The notes under the pieces: generated by a model | Seen by the model: the letters and a program-made list of their open reading frames with translations, nothing else | Database searches by the model: none | Told to the model about the DNA's origin: nothing | Program-made: the position numbers and the translations under genes | In this document: one piece after another, positions 1-9,097 of the stretch | Layout of the letters: each line of letters begins with the position of its first letter | Numbering within the stretch: the first letter of the stretch is position 1 | NCBI RefSeq assembly: GCF_013177315.1 | Contig: NZ_CP053661.1 | Span: 4,092,001-4,156,000 of the forward strand | Reading direction: 5' to 3' | From: Thermoleptolyngbya sichuanensis A183 | Lineage (GTDB): Bacteria; Cyanobacteriota; Cyanobacteriia; Elainellales; Elainellaceae | DNA length: 64,000 bases

Positions 1-309
1 GGAATTCAGCAGCTACAAGCCTTATTTGAACAGGATGCACTATTTTATCAACTGCGAGAAGACACAGTGTTGATCAGCGCCAATGATGCAGCAGTGCAAG
101 CCAATAGCCCAGATGCCTACACGCTGGAATTCCTGCAACAGACCCGACAGCGCACCACCCTGAGTGAAGCAAACTGGCGCGATCGCCTGATGCAGCGGGT
201 GGGGGGCTACTGGCTGCTGCTGGTTCCTGGCACGATTCTGATCGCGCTGCTGATGTATGGCGTGGGTCAGGCCTGGCTGAATCGGTATCCGTCTCAAGAA
301 AAGCAGTAG
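1..309 (+). CDS. C-terminal end of a membrane-anchored protein, probably BcsB-like (partial)
   Basis: The frame is open from the first base of the window to a TAG at 307-309, so only about the last 102 residues are visible. The tail has a hydrophilic stretch, then one hydrophobic helix (GGYWLLLVPGTILIALLMYG) and a short charged end. That is the layout of a periplasmic protein held by a C-terminal membrane anchor. It lies 14 bp before the cellulose synthase gene in the same direction, the usual place of the BcsB subunit, which guides the growing glucan chain out of the synthase. The BcsB identity rests on position and topology only; no diagnostic BcsB domain is within the window. Confidence 0.5.
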   Translation, partial: GIQQLQALFEQDALFYQLREDTVLISANDAAVQANSPDAYTLEFLQQTRQRTTLSEANWRDRLMQRVGGYWLLLVPGTILIALLMYGVGQAWLNRYPSQEKQ

Positions 310-323
310 AAAAGCAGTAGGAG

Positions 324-2906
324 ATGTCTATGGTTCGTGCGATCGCCCCTGCTGCAACGCCAGCATCGGAACAGGCGAGAGTTCCGCTTGCCAAACGGAT
401 CTTACTTCGTCTGGTGAATGGCATTCCGCATTTTTTTGAAACGGCTTTTCGCCGCCATCGCTACGTATTTTTGGTACTTCTCAGCGCCCTGCTGTGGCTG
501 GCCACACCTATGATTACGGCCCGTCCTGGCATTTGGCAGCAGGGCGTTTTTGGACTGTCGCTGGTGTTTTTGGGCAACTGGCTGGTGCGCCTGGAGGAGC
601 AGCAAGAAGACTCTGCGCTCAGCGAACGGCTGCATCTGGTCTTGGTTGCCCTCAGCGGACTGACCACTCTCCGCTATTTCTACTACCGCACGTTCTATAC
701 CCTCTCGCTGAATGGCTGGCTGAATGCAGCCTTTAGCGTGCTGCTCTATGCCGCAGAGATGTACGCCATTCTGACGCTGTTTCTGGCCTATTTTCAGACG
801 CTCCGCATCCGTCAGCGCCAGCCGATTGACTTATCCACCGTGCCCCAGACGCAGTGGCCCAGTGTCGATGTATACATTCCGACCTATAACGAAGACGTAG
901 AAATTGTGCGAAAAACGGCGATCGCCGCCCTCGCCATCGACTATCCCGCCGACAAAAAGTGCGTGTACGTTCTAGACGACGGCCGCAAGTATCCCGAACG
1001 CCGCGCCGAATTGCAGGCCATGTGCGACGAGGTGGGCGCAATCATGCTGGTGCGCGACAACAACGACCACGCCAAAGCGGGCAACATCAACACGGCGCTA
1101 GAGAAAACCCACGGCGATTTGGTGCTGATTTTGGACTGCGACCATATCCCCGCCCGCTGCTTTCTCAAAGAAACAGTGGGCTTTTTCCTCAAGCCCAAAG
1201 TCGCACTCGTGCAAACGCCGCACTGGTTCTACAATCCCGACCCCTTCGAGCGCAACCTGCTGACTCGTGGCCAAATTCCCGTGGGCAACGAGCTATTTTA
1301 CAAAGTGCTGCAAAAGGGGAATGACCACTGGAATGCGGCGTTCTTTTGCGGTTCCGCTGCGGTTGTGCGGCGCGAGTATATTCTGGAGATTGGCGGTATC
1401 GCCACCGAAACTGTAACCGAGGATTGTCACACGGCGCTGCGGCTACATTCGCTCGGCTACCAGTCTGTCTACTACGACAAGATTATGGTGGCGGGATTGG
1501 CTCCCGAAAAATTTTCGTCCTATGTGGGTCAGCAGGTGCGCTGGGCGAGGGGCATGGCGCAAATCCTGCGGCTCGAAAATCCCCTGTTTAACCGCAAGCT
1601 GAAGCTCACGCTGGCGCAGCGATTGTGCTATTTCAGCGCCACGTCACACTTCTTCTTTGGCTTTCCGCGACTGATGTATGTGGTTGCACCGATGATTTAC
1701 CTGCTGCTGGGCATTTCGTCGGTGCGTGGGCTGGGTCTAGAGACGATGGCTTACGCACTGCCGCACATTCTTTTGTCTATGCAAACCAACCACATTCCCT
1801 ATAAGCACGTTAGATTCTCTTTCTGGAACGAAGTGTATGAATTTGCCATGTCGTTTCAGGCGGGCATTGTGACGCTGCTGGCGTTGATCAATCCAAAGCT
1901 GGGATCGTTCAACGTGACGGACAAAGGGCTGATGGTGACTGAGCGCAACTTTGATTTTGAGAGTGTGCGATATCTGGTGTATTTGAGTGCGATCGCCGCT
2001 GCTTCGCTATTGGCCATTCCCTTCTGGTTAGTCATCAGCCCGCAGGACATGCAGGCTGTGCTGATCAATGCAATTTGGAATGTGTTTAACCTGTTTTTGC
2101 TGCTGGCGGCCTGCCTGGTGGCCTTTGAACAACCTCAGTTGCGAGATGCTCATCGCTTGCCCCGACGAATTGCTGCCATCATCCACAGCGGCGATCAGCA
2201 GTGGGCCGCAACCACGCAGAATGTCAGCGAATCGGGTGCGCTGCTGCTGCTGGATGAATGGCCGAACGTCCCAGACGAAATCCGCGTAGAACTGATTGGA
2301 GACTATGGCGCACGAGTGCTGCTGGATGCCAAAATCATTCGCGCCAAGGCGACAAGCAGCTTGCAGGTTCAGGTTGCGGTGCAGTTCATCCACCTCAGCC
2401 GCACTCAAACCGATGATTTGGTTCTCGTGCTTTACTCGGACGTAAAAGAGTGGTACTCCCAAAAGCGTGAGCAGCGAGACAATCCGGTAGATTCCTTTAA
2501 GTTCATCGCTGCCAGCATTGGGCGCGTCTTTCGCGAGTTTCGACCCGAATCCAGCGTTGCTGTGCGAAAGCAGGTACAGGCTGCGTCCTATCTGTTTTGG
2601 GAAGGCTGGGGCGACATATCGTATCCGGCGACGCTAACCGAGATGGGGATGCGCGATCTGCGGCTGGAGATAGAAGCGATGGATCTAGAGAGCATTGAAG
2701 CATTGCAGATCAGCCAACCGCTGCTGAGTCTGCTGGTGTTGCGCCAGCCGGATGATCCAGAACCGCAAAGCCTGGTTGTACAAGTTATGCGGGTTGAGGT
2801 GCTAGCTGGGCTGAGCGATCGCGCCATTTTGGAACTCAGCTTTCCACCCGAACTCGATCGCCAGCAAAAAGATAAGATCCGCCGCCTGCTGCGATCGCTC
2901 AATTAA
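324..2906 (+). CDS. bcsA: Cellulose synthase catalytic subunit with C-terminal PilZ domain
   Basis: This 860-residue inner-membrane family 2 glycosyltransferase would polymerise UDP-glucose into beta-1,4-glucan and export it. N-terminal membrane helices (about residues 45-155) precede the cytoplasmic GT domain. The GT signature is complete: D182 and D218/D219 region, DCDH (D271, D273), TED (365-367) and QxxRW (403-407). More helices follow, then a PilZ domain at about 605-700 with RxxxR (RDAHR, near 607-611) and NxSxxG (NVSESG, near 633), the two motifs that bind cyclic di-GMP and release the gating loop. Length is normal for BcsA. The ATG follows an AGGAG-like site. The upstream partial gene is probably its BcsB partner. 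Activation by c-di-GMP is expected from the family; the exact polymer (cellulose or a related glucan) is not provable from sequence alone. Confidence 0.93.
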   Translation: MSMVRAIAPAATPASEQARVPLAKRILLRLVNGIPHFFETAFRRHRYVFLVLLSALLWLATPMITARPGIWQQGVFGLSLVFLGNWLVRLEEQQEDSALSERLHLVLVALSGLTTLRYFYYRTFYTLSLNGWLNAAFSVLLYAAEMYAILTLFLAYFQTLRIRQRQPIDLSTVPQTQWPSVDVYIPTYNEDVEIVRKTAIAALAIDYPADKKCVYVLDDGRKYPERRAELQAMCDEVGAIMLVRDNNDHAKAGNINTALEKTHGDLVLILDCDHIPARCFLKETVGFFLKPKVALVQTPHWFYNPDPFERNLLTRGQIPVGNELFYKVLQKGNDHWNAAFFCGSAAVVRREYILEIGGIATETVTEDCHTALRLHSLGYQSVYYDKIMVAGLAPEKFSSYVGQQVRWARGMAQILRLENPLFNRKLKLTLAQRLCYFSATSHFFFGFPRLMYVVAPMIYLLLGISSVRGLGLETMAYALPHILLSMQTNHIPYKHVRFSFWNEVYEFAMSFQAGIVTLLALINPKLGSFNVTDKGLMVTERNFDFESVRYLVYLSAIAAASLLAIPFWLVISPQDMQAVLINAIWNVFNLFLLLAACLVAFEQPQLRDAHRLPRRIAAIIHSGDQQWAATTQNVSESGALLLLDEWPNVPDEIRVELIGDYGARVLLDAKIIRAKATSSLQVQVAVQFIHLSRTQTDDLVLVLYSDVKEWYSQKREQRDNPVDSFKFIAASIGRVFREFRPESSVAVRKQVQAASYLFWEGWGDISYPATLTEMGMRDLRLEIEAMDLESIEALQISQPLLSLLVLRQPDDPEPQSLVVQVMRVEVLAGLSDRAILELSFPPELDRQQKDKIRRLLRSLN

Positions 2907-3422
2907 TCTTTTGGCTCATCCCCACTATGTCTTTTTATTTGCCATTTCATCTTTATTCAAGATTTGCAAAATTTGCTCATTGGTTTGTTAGTCTAGTGAT
3001 ATGCATCAGCCGAATTGCTGAAATGATTCAGCCCTTAAGAGAGCCTGCCTGAATCATCTACCACTCTTCTACCAGTTTCGATCCCTTGCATCTCCCTCTA
3101 GGTTGATCAGACTTTGATCAGACATTGATCAGCCATTCAAGCCTCCCTTGAACCCGCGCACTTAGTTCAATTTGCATTTCAATTTACAGGTTCAAGCACG
3201 TAAGGCTAAAACTGCGTTTTTTCTCCAGCAGCCCAGAGATTTGGGCACTGAGACAAACGCATAGCACTAATCCAGTAGAGAGATTGGGCGATCGCCCTTA
3301 TTACCTCTGCGGGTTATGCTGCATCATCCAAGATACTGAACCAGTCAGATTCAGCGCTTGAATCATTTGCGGAACCCCTCATGAAGGCTGTCAACAGTTG
3401 AAGTAAGGTCAAGTAGCGACTC
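2907..3422. other. Intergenic region before the phototaxis operon
   Basis: There are 516 bp without a convincing gene. It holds an imperfect short direct repeat of the type TTGATCAGAC near 3112-3132 and one HIP1 site near 3287. The promoter of the pix operon should lie here, but I cannot point to a clear -35/-10 pair. Confidence 0.5.
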
Positions 3423-4478
3423 ATGAATACCACCTCAATTGCAGGCTATCGATTTCCTCAAAAGTTATATCCACTCAATCTTTTGGCCCAGCTTAAAAGT
3501 CGTAAAACGACTGGCTGCTTGCGCGTCACTGATGGTTCCACAACCTGGTTCATCTATCTTGAAGAGGGTGACTTAGTATATGCGTCTAGCTCGATTGATC
3601 CGTTTGGACGGCTGGATCGTCACCTCAGTCAAGTAAGCCGCCGCCTACCTAGCTTGGTCAGCGCAGTGCGCGTGCAACTGCGGCTCTTGTTTGAAAACCG
3701 TCCTATCTATCAATCAGAGTTCGTGCCAGATTATCAGGCCATCTGCTGGCTGGTCGATCAAAATCACCTGATGGATGAACATATTTTTAATTTGATTGAC
3801 AGCTTGGCGAAGGAAGTGATTGAGGGATTTTTGCTAGTTCATGCGGGCAGCTATGAACTGCTTGAAAGAGAGCGGTTTTTGGAGTGGCGGACTTTCTGCA
3901 AGATCGATCTGCGAAATTTGGTGGAATATTGCCAGCAGCATGTTGCACATCAAAAGCCGCAAATGGCGATCGCCCACTCACCAGCTTCCAAAACAATTCC
4001 CATTGAAAGAGGGCGATCGCAGCCAGCCATACCTCACAAAGATACGCTTGAAAAAACAGCACCTACAGAGCATAGCTCAACCATAGAGGTCAATCCACCA
4101 AAGCTTTCCAAAGACCACTACACCGTCGTCTGTATTGACGACAGTCCAACAATTTTGCGGTCGATTGAGGCATTTCTAGACGACACTATTTTTTCGGTGG
4201 TGGTGATTAGCGATCCGGTAAAAGCGCTCATGCAAATTGTGCGTACCAAACCTGATCTGATTTTGCTAGATGTAACAATGCCCAACTTAGACGGCTATGA
4301 GTTATGTTCTCTTTTGCGCCGCCATCCGAGTTTCAAGAATGTTCCTGTGGTGATGGTAACTAGCAACACGGGTTTGATTGATCGTGCCAAGGCAAAACTG
4401 GTCGGCGCATCGGGCTATCTCACCAAGCCATTCAATCAGTCCGATTTGCTAAAAGTTGTCTTCAAGCACTTGAGCTAG
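3423..4478 (+). CDS. pixG: PatA-family response regulator, PixG-type
   Basis: The 351-residue protein has a PATAN/DUF4388-type N-terminal domain (about 10-160), a polar linker with a HIP1-derived stretch, and a C-terminal receiver domain (about 233-350). The receiver has the acidic pair IDDS, phosphoacceptor D283 in LLDVTMP, and the conserved K in TKPF. No DNA-binding domain is present, which fits the PatA/PixG/PilG class. In Synechocystis such a protein is the first gene of pixGHIJL and works in phototaxis output to the type IV pilus. The gene order here (PatA-like, CheY, CheW, MCP, CheA) is the same, which is the main ground for the symbol. Confidence 0.88.
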   Translation: MNTTSIAGYRFPQKLYPLNLLAQLKSRKTTGCLRVTDGSTTWFIYLEEGDLVYASSSIDPFGRLDRHLSQVSRRLPSLVSAVRVQLRLLFENRPIYQSEFVPDYQAICWLVDQNHLMDEHIFNLIDSLAKEVIEGFLLVHAGSYELLERERFLEWRTFCKIDLRNLVEYCQQHVAHQKPQMAIAHSPASKTIPIERGRSQPAIPHKDTLEKTAPTEHSSTIEVNPPKLSKDHYTVVCIDDSPTILRSIEAFLDDTIFSVVVISDPVKALMQIVRTKPDLILLDVTMPNLDGYELCSLLRRHPSFKNVPVVMVTSNTGLIDRAKAKLVGASGYLTKPFNQSDLLKVVFKHLS

Positions 4479-4573
4479 GGCAAGGTCGCAAATTAATCAA
4501 GAGCAGCATGGTATCTCTTGCAATGGCTGCTCAGACACCATGTGTAATTTTTATCTATAGAGGCAACTAATCT

Positions 4574-4960
4574 ATGACTCTCACCTTGACGAAAACAATC
4601 CTGGTTGTTGAAGATACCCCTTCTGAAATGGAATTGATGAGCCATTATCTTCGCGAAAGCGGCTGCACAGTGATTAATGCGGTCACGGCTAAAGAAGCGA
4701 TGGAAAAAGCCATTCAGCACCGTCCAGATGTGATTGTCACTGATGTTGTCATGCCAGGAATGAGCGGCTTTGAATTGTGTCGTAGCCTAAAAAAACAGCC
4801 AGAGACATCCAAGGTGCCAATCGTTATTTGCACGTCCAAGAACCAAGAAATTGATCGGCTTTGGGGCATGAAACAAGGGGCGGATGCGTATTTAACTAAG
4901 CCCTACACCCGCGAACAGTTGCTACGAGCAGTGATGAGCGTTGTTGGAGTTGGGCTATGA
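4574..4960 (+). CDS. pixH: CheY-like single-domain response regulator, PixH-type
   Basis: This 128-residue stand-alone receiver has the acidic pocket VVED, phosphoacceptor D57 in TDVVMP, a Thr/Ser position in ICTSKN and the conserved K in TKPY. It would take phosphate from the PixL kinase and act as a diffusible output or phosphate sink. The stop overlaps the next start (ATGA), showing translational coupling with the CheW gene. Confidence 0.9.
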   Translation: MTLTLTKTILVVEDTPSEMELMSHYLRESGCTVINAVTAKEAMEKAIQHRPDVIVTDVVMPGMSGFELCRSLKKQPETSKVPIVICTSKNQEIDRLWGMKQGADAYLTKPYTREQLLRAVMSVVGVGL

Positions 4961-5466
4961 GTGCGGCTCTAGTTCCCAATCCACCGTCTTCCCTGGCTCC
5001 AGTATCTTATGTGGGGCGATCGCACACTCACATTCGATTTAACATAACTCATCAAACGCCTGCGGTGTTGCCGTTGTCTTGCGTACAGGAAGCCATCACA
5101 GTGCCAACTCAGCGCATCACTCCCATGCCGAATATGCATCCCTGCCTATCTGGCCTAATGAATCGTCGGAGTCAGGTGATTTGGGTTATCGATTTGGCAC
5201 AAATGTTGGAATTGTCAGCTAGTTTCTATCACTCGCAGCAATTCAACTTGATTTTGGTGCAAACGGAGGCAACGCCCCTCATGTTTCGAGTTCAGGAAGT
5301 CAGTGGCATTCTGAATATCCATTCTGATCTGATTCAACCTGCACCAGCCAATATTTCTAGTGGTATTACGCCCTACCTAGACGGATGTGTTTCCCTAGAT
5401 TCTGAGCTGCTGCTGGTGTTGAATGCAGAGGCGATCGCTCGCTCATCCCTCTTGCGATCTTCTTAA
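4957..5466 (+). CDS. pixI: CheW-like coupling protein, PixI-type
   Basis: This 169-residue CheW-domain protein couples the photoreceptor/MCP to the CheA-type kinase. The CheW fold spans about 40-165, with typical pieces such as LPLSCVQEAI, QVIWVIDLAQ and LNIHSDLIQP. An extra N-terminal segment of about 35 polar residues is present. It overlaps pixH by 4 bp (ATGA) and precedes the MCP gene by 72 bp, so it belongs to the same operon. Confidence 0.87.
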   Translation: MSAALVPNPPSSLAPVSYVGRSHTHIRFNITHQTPAVLPLSCVQEAITVPTQRITPMPNMHPCLSGLMNRRSQVIWVIDLAQMLELSASFYHSQQFNLILVQTEATPLMFRVQEVSGILNIHSDLIQPAPANISSGITPYLDGCVSLDSELLLVLNAEAIARSSLLRSS

Positions 5467-5538
5467 GGTTCTCTCTTTATCATCTATCCTTGCCGCCCAA
5501 TTCCATTCTTTAACCTCTCTTGCGCTAGGTTTTGAACT

Positions 5539-8500
5539 ATGACCACCGAATTTCGCCCAGCTCCCAAAAAGACGGACTCTACTACGCTTTCACCAACCCA
5601 TTCATTTTCTCAAAACGGCCATGAGGAAGGGGTGTCCTTGCCCCCCGACTTTGATGATCAAATGATTTATCGGGGTATCAACTATGGCAAAAATCAAAAA
5701 GAACCGATTAAGGTGACTCGGCCGAGTCCCTATCCTTGGACTCAGTGGTTTTATAACCTGAGCGTTCGCAACAAGCAAATTTTGGGATTGGCAACGTCCG
5801 AAGCGATCTCGGTTATTGGTCTAGTTGGAATTGGCGCGTTGCTGATTGTGACATCCGGCCGCAATCAGTTGCGGAACCAAGCCGAATCTGAACTGGCGGT
5901 GATTGAACTTGCCTACGACATCAAAGTCAACCAAATGGCCTTTGGGTTTCGAGGGCAGGCCGACAACCGAGCGATTATTTCTGCAGCAGCCACTCATGCC
6001 GCAGGTAGCCGCCTTTCGCCACAGGCCGAGGCCGAGGTGAAAACGATTTTGCAAAACGAGGTTAAAGCTCGTGAGATTGAATATGCAACGCTCGTGGGTA
6101 AGGATTTGCGGATTATCGCCAGCGCCAATGCAACACGGACTGGGCAACGATTCGATCCCAATGGATTGGTGGGTACGGTGCTGAAAAACCCAAGGCAGAT
6201 CAGAGCGACAGCAATGGTTTCCTGGGACGAGTTAAAAAACGAAGCGCCACCACTGCCTGAGGGCGTTAGCGGGAAAGATGCGCTAATTCGCTACACAGTG
6301 ACCCCGGTTTTTGCACCCGGCACGGAAGAGGTGATTGGGGTGCTGGTATCAGGGGATATTGTCAATGGCAAGCTGCCAATCGCGGAAAAGCCGTTGTCTG
6401 CATTTGAAAACGGGTATGGTGCAGTTTATCAGGTGCAGCCCGATGGCAGCTTAGCGCTGGCAACCGCGCTGGCAGCGGGAGATAACCCCGATATTAATCA
6501 AGCAATTCCAGATGTCGCCCTAGAAGATCCGCAACTGCTGCGCGATGCGATCGCCGCTCGCGGTCAGGTGGTAACCCGGCGCGGGCCAGTTGGCTCAATG
6601 ACCCATACGCTGGCTGCCAAGGCAATTCCCAACTTCAACGGTGAGCCAACGGCCGTGCTGGTGCGGGGGAGTTCTGAAACCGCACTGAATCAACTGATTT
6701 TCGAGAGCTTGAAACTGCAATTTTTGATTGCGCTGGTGGCGATCGCCGCCGATTTAGTGTTAGCCAAGCTACTAGGGATGTCTATCCTGCGTCCAGCGCG
6801 GCAACTGCAATCCACCGCCCAGCGCTTTATTCAGGGCGATCGCCAGGCTCGCGCCGAGATCTACGGCACTGACGAACTCGGAGAAGTGGCTCAAGTCTTT
6901 AACAAACTGGCAGACAGCGTTGTGCAAACCGAAGCAGTCTTGCGGATGCAAAGTGAGCGCGAAAAGCAGTCTACCGAACGCGCCATGACGCTAGCAGAAG
7001 TCACTAGCCGAATTCGCCAATCCCTCGACGAAAGGACAATTCTGACAACCTCCGTAGAGGGCGTGCGGGAAGTGCTCAAGGTCGATCGGGTGCTGATCTA
7101 TCGCTTTGCTCCCGACCTAAAAAGTGGCGAAATCACTGCTGAGGCCGTCGGGCGTGGATGGAAGCGAGCTATGGGGCAAATCATTGAGGACCCCCTCAGC
7201 CCCGAAGCCATTGAGCGCTACTACACGGGTCGAGTCAGCTTTATGACCAATCGCGAAACCGCCGAATTGACCCACTGCCACTGCGAAATTCTGAAACGCC
7301 TAGAGGTGCAAGCCAACATGGCAGCCCCCATTTTGGCGGGTGATGAGTTGGTGGGGCTGCTCTGTGCCCATCAATGCTCTAGCCCACGGCAGTGGGAAGT
7401 GGCCGAAGTTGAGCTGCTGCAACAAATTTCCGTGCAGATTGGTTATGCCCTGAGTCAGGCAAGGCTCTTGCAAAAACAGCAAGCAGCCGCCGAGAAGGAA
7501 CGCCAACTCGCCGAGATTGTGGCACGGATGCGGGAAAGCTTTGAGGAGCCGCGGATTCTGCGAGTGGCGGTGACTGAGACCCGGCGATCGCTCAACTGCC
7601 AGCGGGTTGCGGTCTATGCCTTCGACGAAAACTGGCAAGGCACCTTCATTGCCGAATCGGTCGAATCGGGTTATCCGGCCGCCCTGTCTAACAAGATTTA
7701 TGACCCCTGCTTTGCCGAGAAATATGTAGAGCAATATCGCCAAGGGCGTGTACAAGCGGTTGCCGACATTACCCAAGCCGGACTCACCGAATGCCATCTC
7801 GAACAGCTCAAACCCTACCAGGTTCGGGCCAACCTCGTTGCGCCTATCCTGATTGGCGAAGATCTGATGGGCTTGCTGATTGCCCACCAGTGTAATGCGC
7901 CCCGCGTCTGGAATCAGCTTGAAATCAACTTCTTCCGCCAAGTCGCGATTCAGCTTGGCTATGCGATCGAGCAAGCTCGCCTGTTTAACCAAGCCAACAT
8001 GCTCTCTGAAGAACGCCGTCGGCAGCAAGAAACGCTCCAACGTCAGCTGATGTCTTTGCTAGACGACGTGGAAGGAGCTGCTTCGGGCGACCTCACGGTT
8101 CGGGCGGACGTGACGGCTGGGGAAATTGGCACGGTTGCAGACTTTTTCAACTCCATTATTGAGAGCTTGCGCCAGATTGTGACCCAGGTGAAGCGTTCCG
8201 CCAACCGAGTGAATGAGTCTCTCGGACAAAACGAGAGCGCCATTGCCGCGCTGGCAAATGCAGCCCTCAAGCAGGCCGAGGAAACCACGCGCATTATGAA
8301 CTCGGTGGAAGTTATGACGCACTCCGTTCAGCAAGTCTCGCAACAGGCGCAGCAGGCGGCTACGGTGGCCCATACAGCCTCCGCCACCGCCGAGGTCAGC
8401 GGCAGTGCGATGGACTTGACGGTGCAAAACATTCTCAATCTGCGGGAAATCATCGGAGAAACGTCCAAGAAAGTGAAGCGTTTGGGTGAATCGTCGCAGC

Positions 8501-9030
8501 AAATTTCCAAGGCCGTGTCGCTGATTAACCAAATTGCCATGCAAACGAACTTGCTGGCGATTAACGCTGGGATTGAGGCGGCTCGCGCGGGCGAAGAAGG
8601 CCAGGGGTTTGCAGTGGTGGCAGAAGAGGTGGGCGAGCTGGCGGCTCGGTCTGCGGATGCGACAAAGGAAATTGAGCGCATTGTAGAAAACATCCAGCAG
8701 GAAACGGTCGAGGTGGTCGAAGCGATGGAGCAAAGCACCAGCAAGGTGGTCGAGGGCACCCACTATGTGGAAGATGCGAAGCGAAACTTGATGCAAATTC
8801 TGGATCTGTCGCGTCAAATTGACGAACTGGTGCAGTCGATTTCGCAGGCAACCGTGTCTCAGGTGGAAACGTCTGCGGCTGTGTCGATGCTGATGCAGGA
8901 AGTGGCTCAGGTGTCGGAGTTGACCTCTGATTCGTCGCGCAAGATCTCTGGGGCGCTGGCAGAAACAGTCGAAGTTGCCCGCGAACTGCAAGCCTCGGTC
9001 GGTGCCTTTAAGACAGGGGAACAGGTTTAG
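5539..9030 (+). CDS. pixJ: Cyanobacteriochrome-type methyl-accepting phototaxis receptor, PixJ-like
   Basis: The 1163-residue membrane receptor has a cytoplasmic N-terminal tail, a first helix (about 88-108), a ~285-residue extracytoplasmic sensor region, a second helix (about 393-412) and a HAMP domain. Two GAF domains follow (about 490-650 and 665-825), then a long MCP signalling domain with the conserved hairpin tip [23 protein letters not shown]2 carries both cysteines of a DXCF cyanobacteriochrome: DPCF with C724 and CH with C752. GAF1 has DPLS in place of DPCF but keeps a canonical-position C580-H581, followed by C582. In the family such GAFs bind a bilin and sense blue, green or teal light for directional motility. 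GAF2 is very likely chromophore-bearing; GAF1 is possible. The position between pixI and a CheA gene supports the assignment. Confidence 0.92.
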   Translation: MTTEFRPAPKKTDSTTLSPTHSFSQNGHEEGVSLPPDFDDQMIYRGINYGKNQKEPIKVTRPSPYPWTQWFYNLSVRNKQILGLATSEAISVIGLVGIGALLIVTSGRNQLRNQAESELAVIELAYDIKVNQMAFGFRGQADNRAIISAAATHAAGSRLSPQAEAEVKTILQNEVKAREIEYATLVGKDLRIIASANATRTGQRFDPNGLVGTVLKNPRQIRATAMVSWDELKNEAPPLPEGVSGKDALIRYTVTPVFAPGTEEVIGVLVSGDIVNGKLPIAEKPLSAFENGYGAVYQVQPDGSLALATALAAGDNPDINQAIPDVALEDPQLLRDAIAARGQVVTRRGPVGSMTHTLAAKAIPNFNGEPTAVLVRGSSETALNQLIFESLKLQFLIALVAIAADLVLAKLLGMSILRPARQLQSTAQRFIQGDRQARAEIYGTDELGEVAQVFNKLADSVVQTEAVLRMQSEREKQSTERAMTLAEVTSRIRQSLDERTILTTSVEGVREVLKVDRVLIYRFAPDLKSGEITAEAVGRGWKRAMGQIIEDPLSPEAIERYYTGRVSFMTNRETAELTHCHCEILKRLEVQANMAAPILAGDELVGLLCAHQCSSPRQWEVAEVELLQQISVQIGYALSQARLLQKQQAAAEKERQLAEIVARMRESFEEPRILRVAVTETRRSLNCQRVAVYAFDENWQGTFIAESVESGYPAALSNKIYDPCFAEKYVEQYRQGRVQAVADITQAGLTECHLEQLKPYQVRANLVAPILIGEDLMGLLIAHQCNAPRVWNQLEINFFRQVAIQLGYAIEQARLFNQANMLSEERRRQQETLQRQLMSLLDDVEGAASGDLTVRADVTAGEIGTVADFFNSIIESLRQIVTQVKRSANRVNESLGQNESAIAALANAALKQAEETTRIMNSVEVMTHSVQQVSQQAQQAATVAHTASATAEVSGSAMDLTVQNILNLREIIGETSKKVKRLGESSQQISKAVSLINQIAMQTNLLAINAGIEAARAGEEGQGFAVVAEEVGELAARSADATKEIERIVENIQQETVEVVEAMEQSTSKVVEGTHYVEDAKRNLMQILDLSRQIDELVQSISQATVSQVETSAAVSMLMQEVAQVSELTSDSSRKISGALAETVEVARELQASVGAFKTGEQV

Positions 9031-9097
9031 TTTGCAGAGTTTTGGTTTGTTTTCCTGGGTTTGCGATACCGCTTGTCGCCTTTCATAGAGAGTCATT

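Noticed and set aside
7300-8040. 246-codon reverse frame opposite the pixJ GAF domains
   Set aside because: It is antisense to the photoreceptor and has no recognisable protein features.
8059-9096. 345-codon reverse frame opposite pixJ
   Set aside because: It lies fully opposite the conserved MCP signalling domain; it is long only because of GC-rich codon bias.
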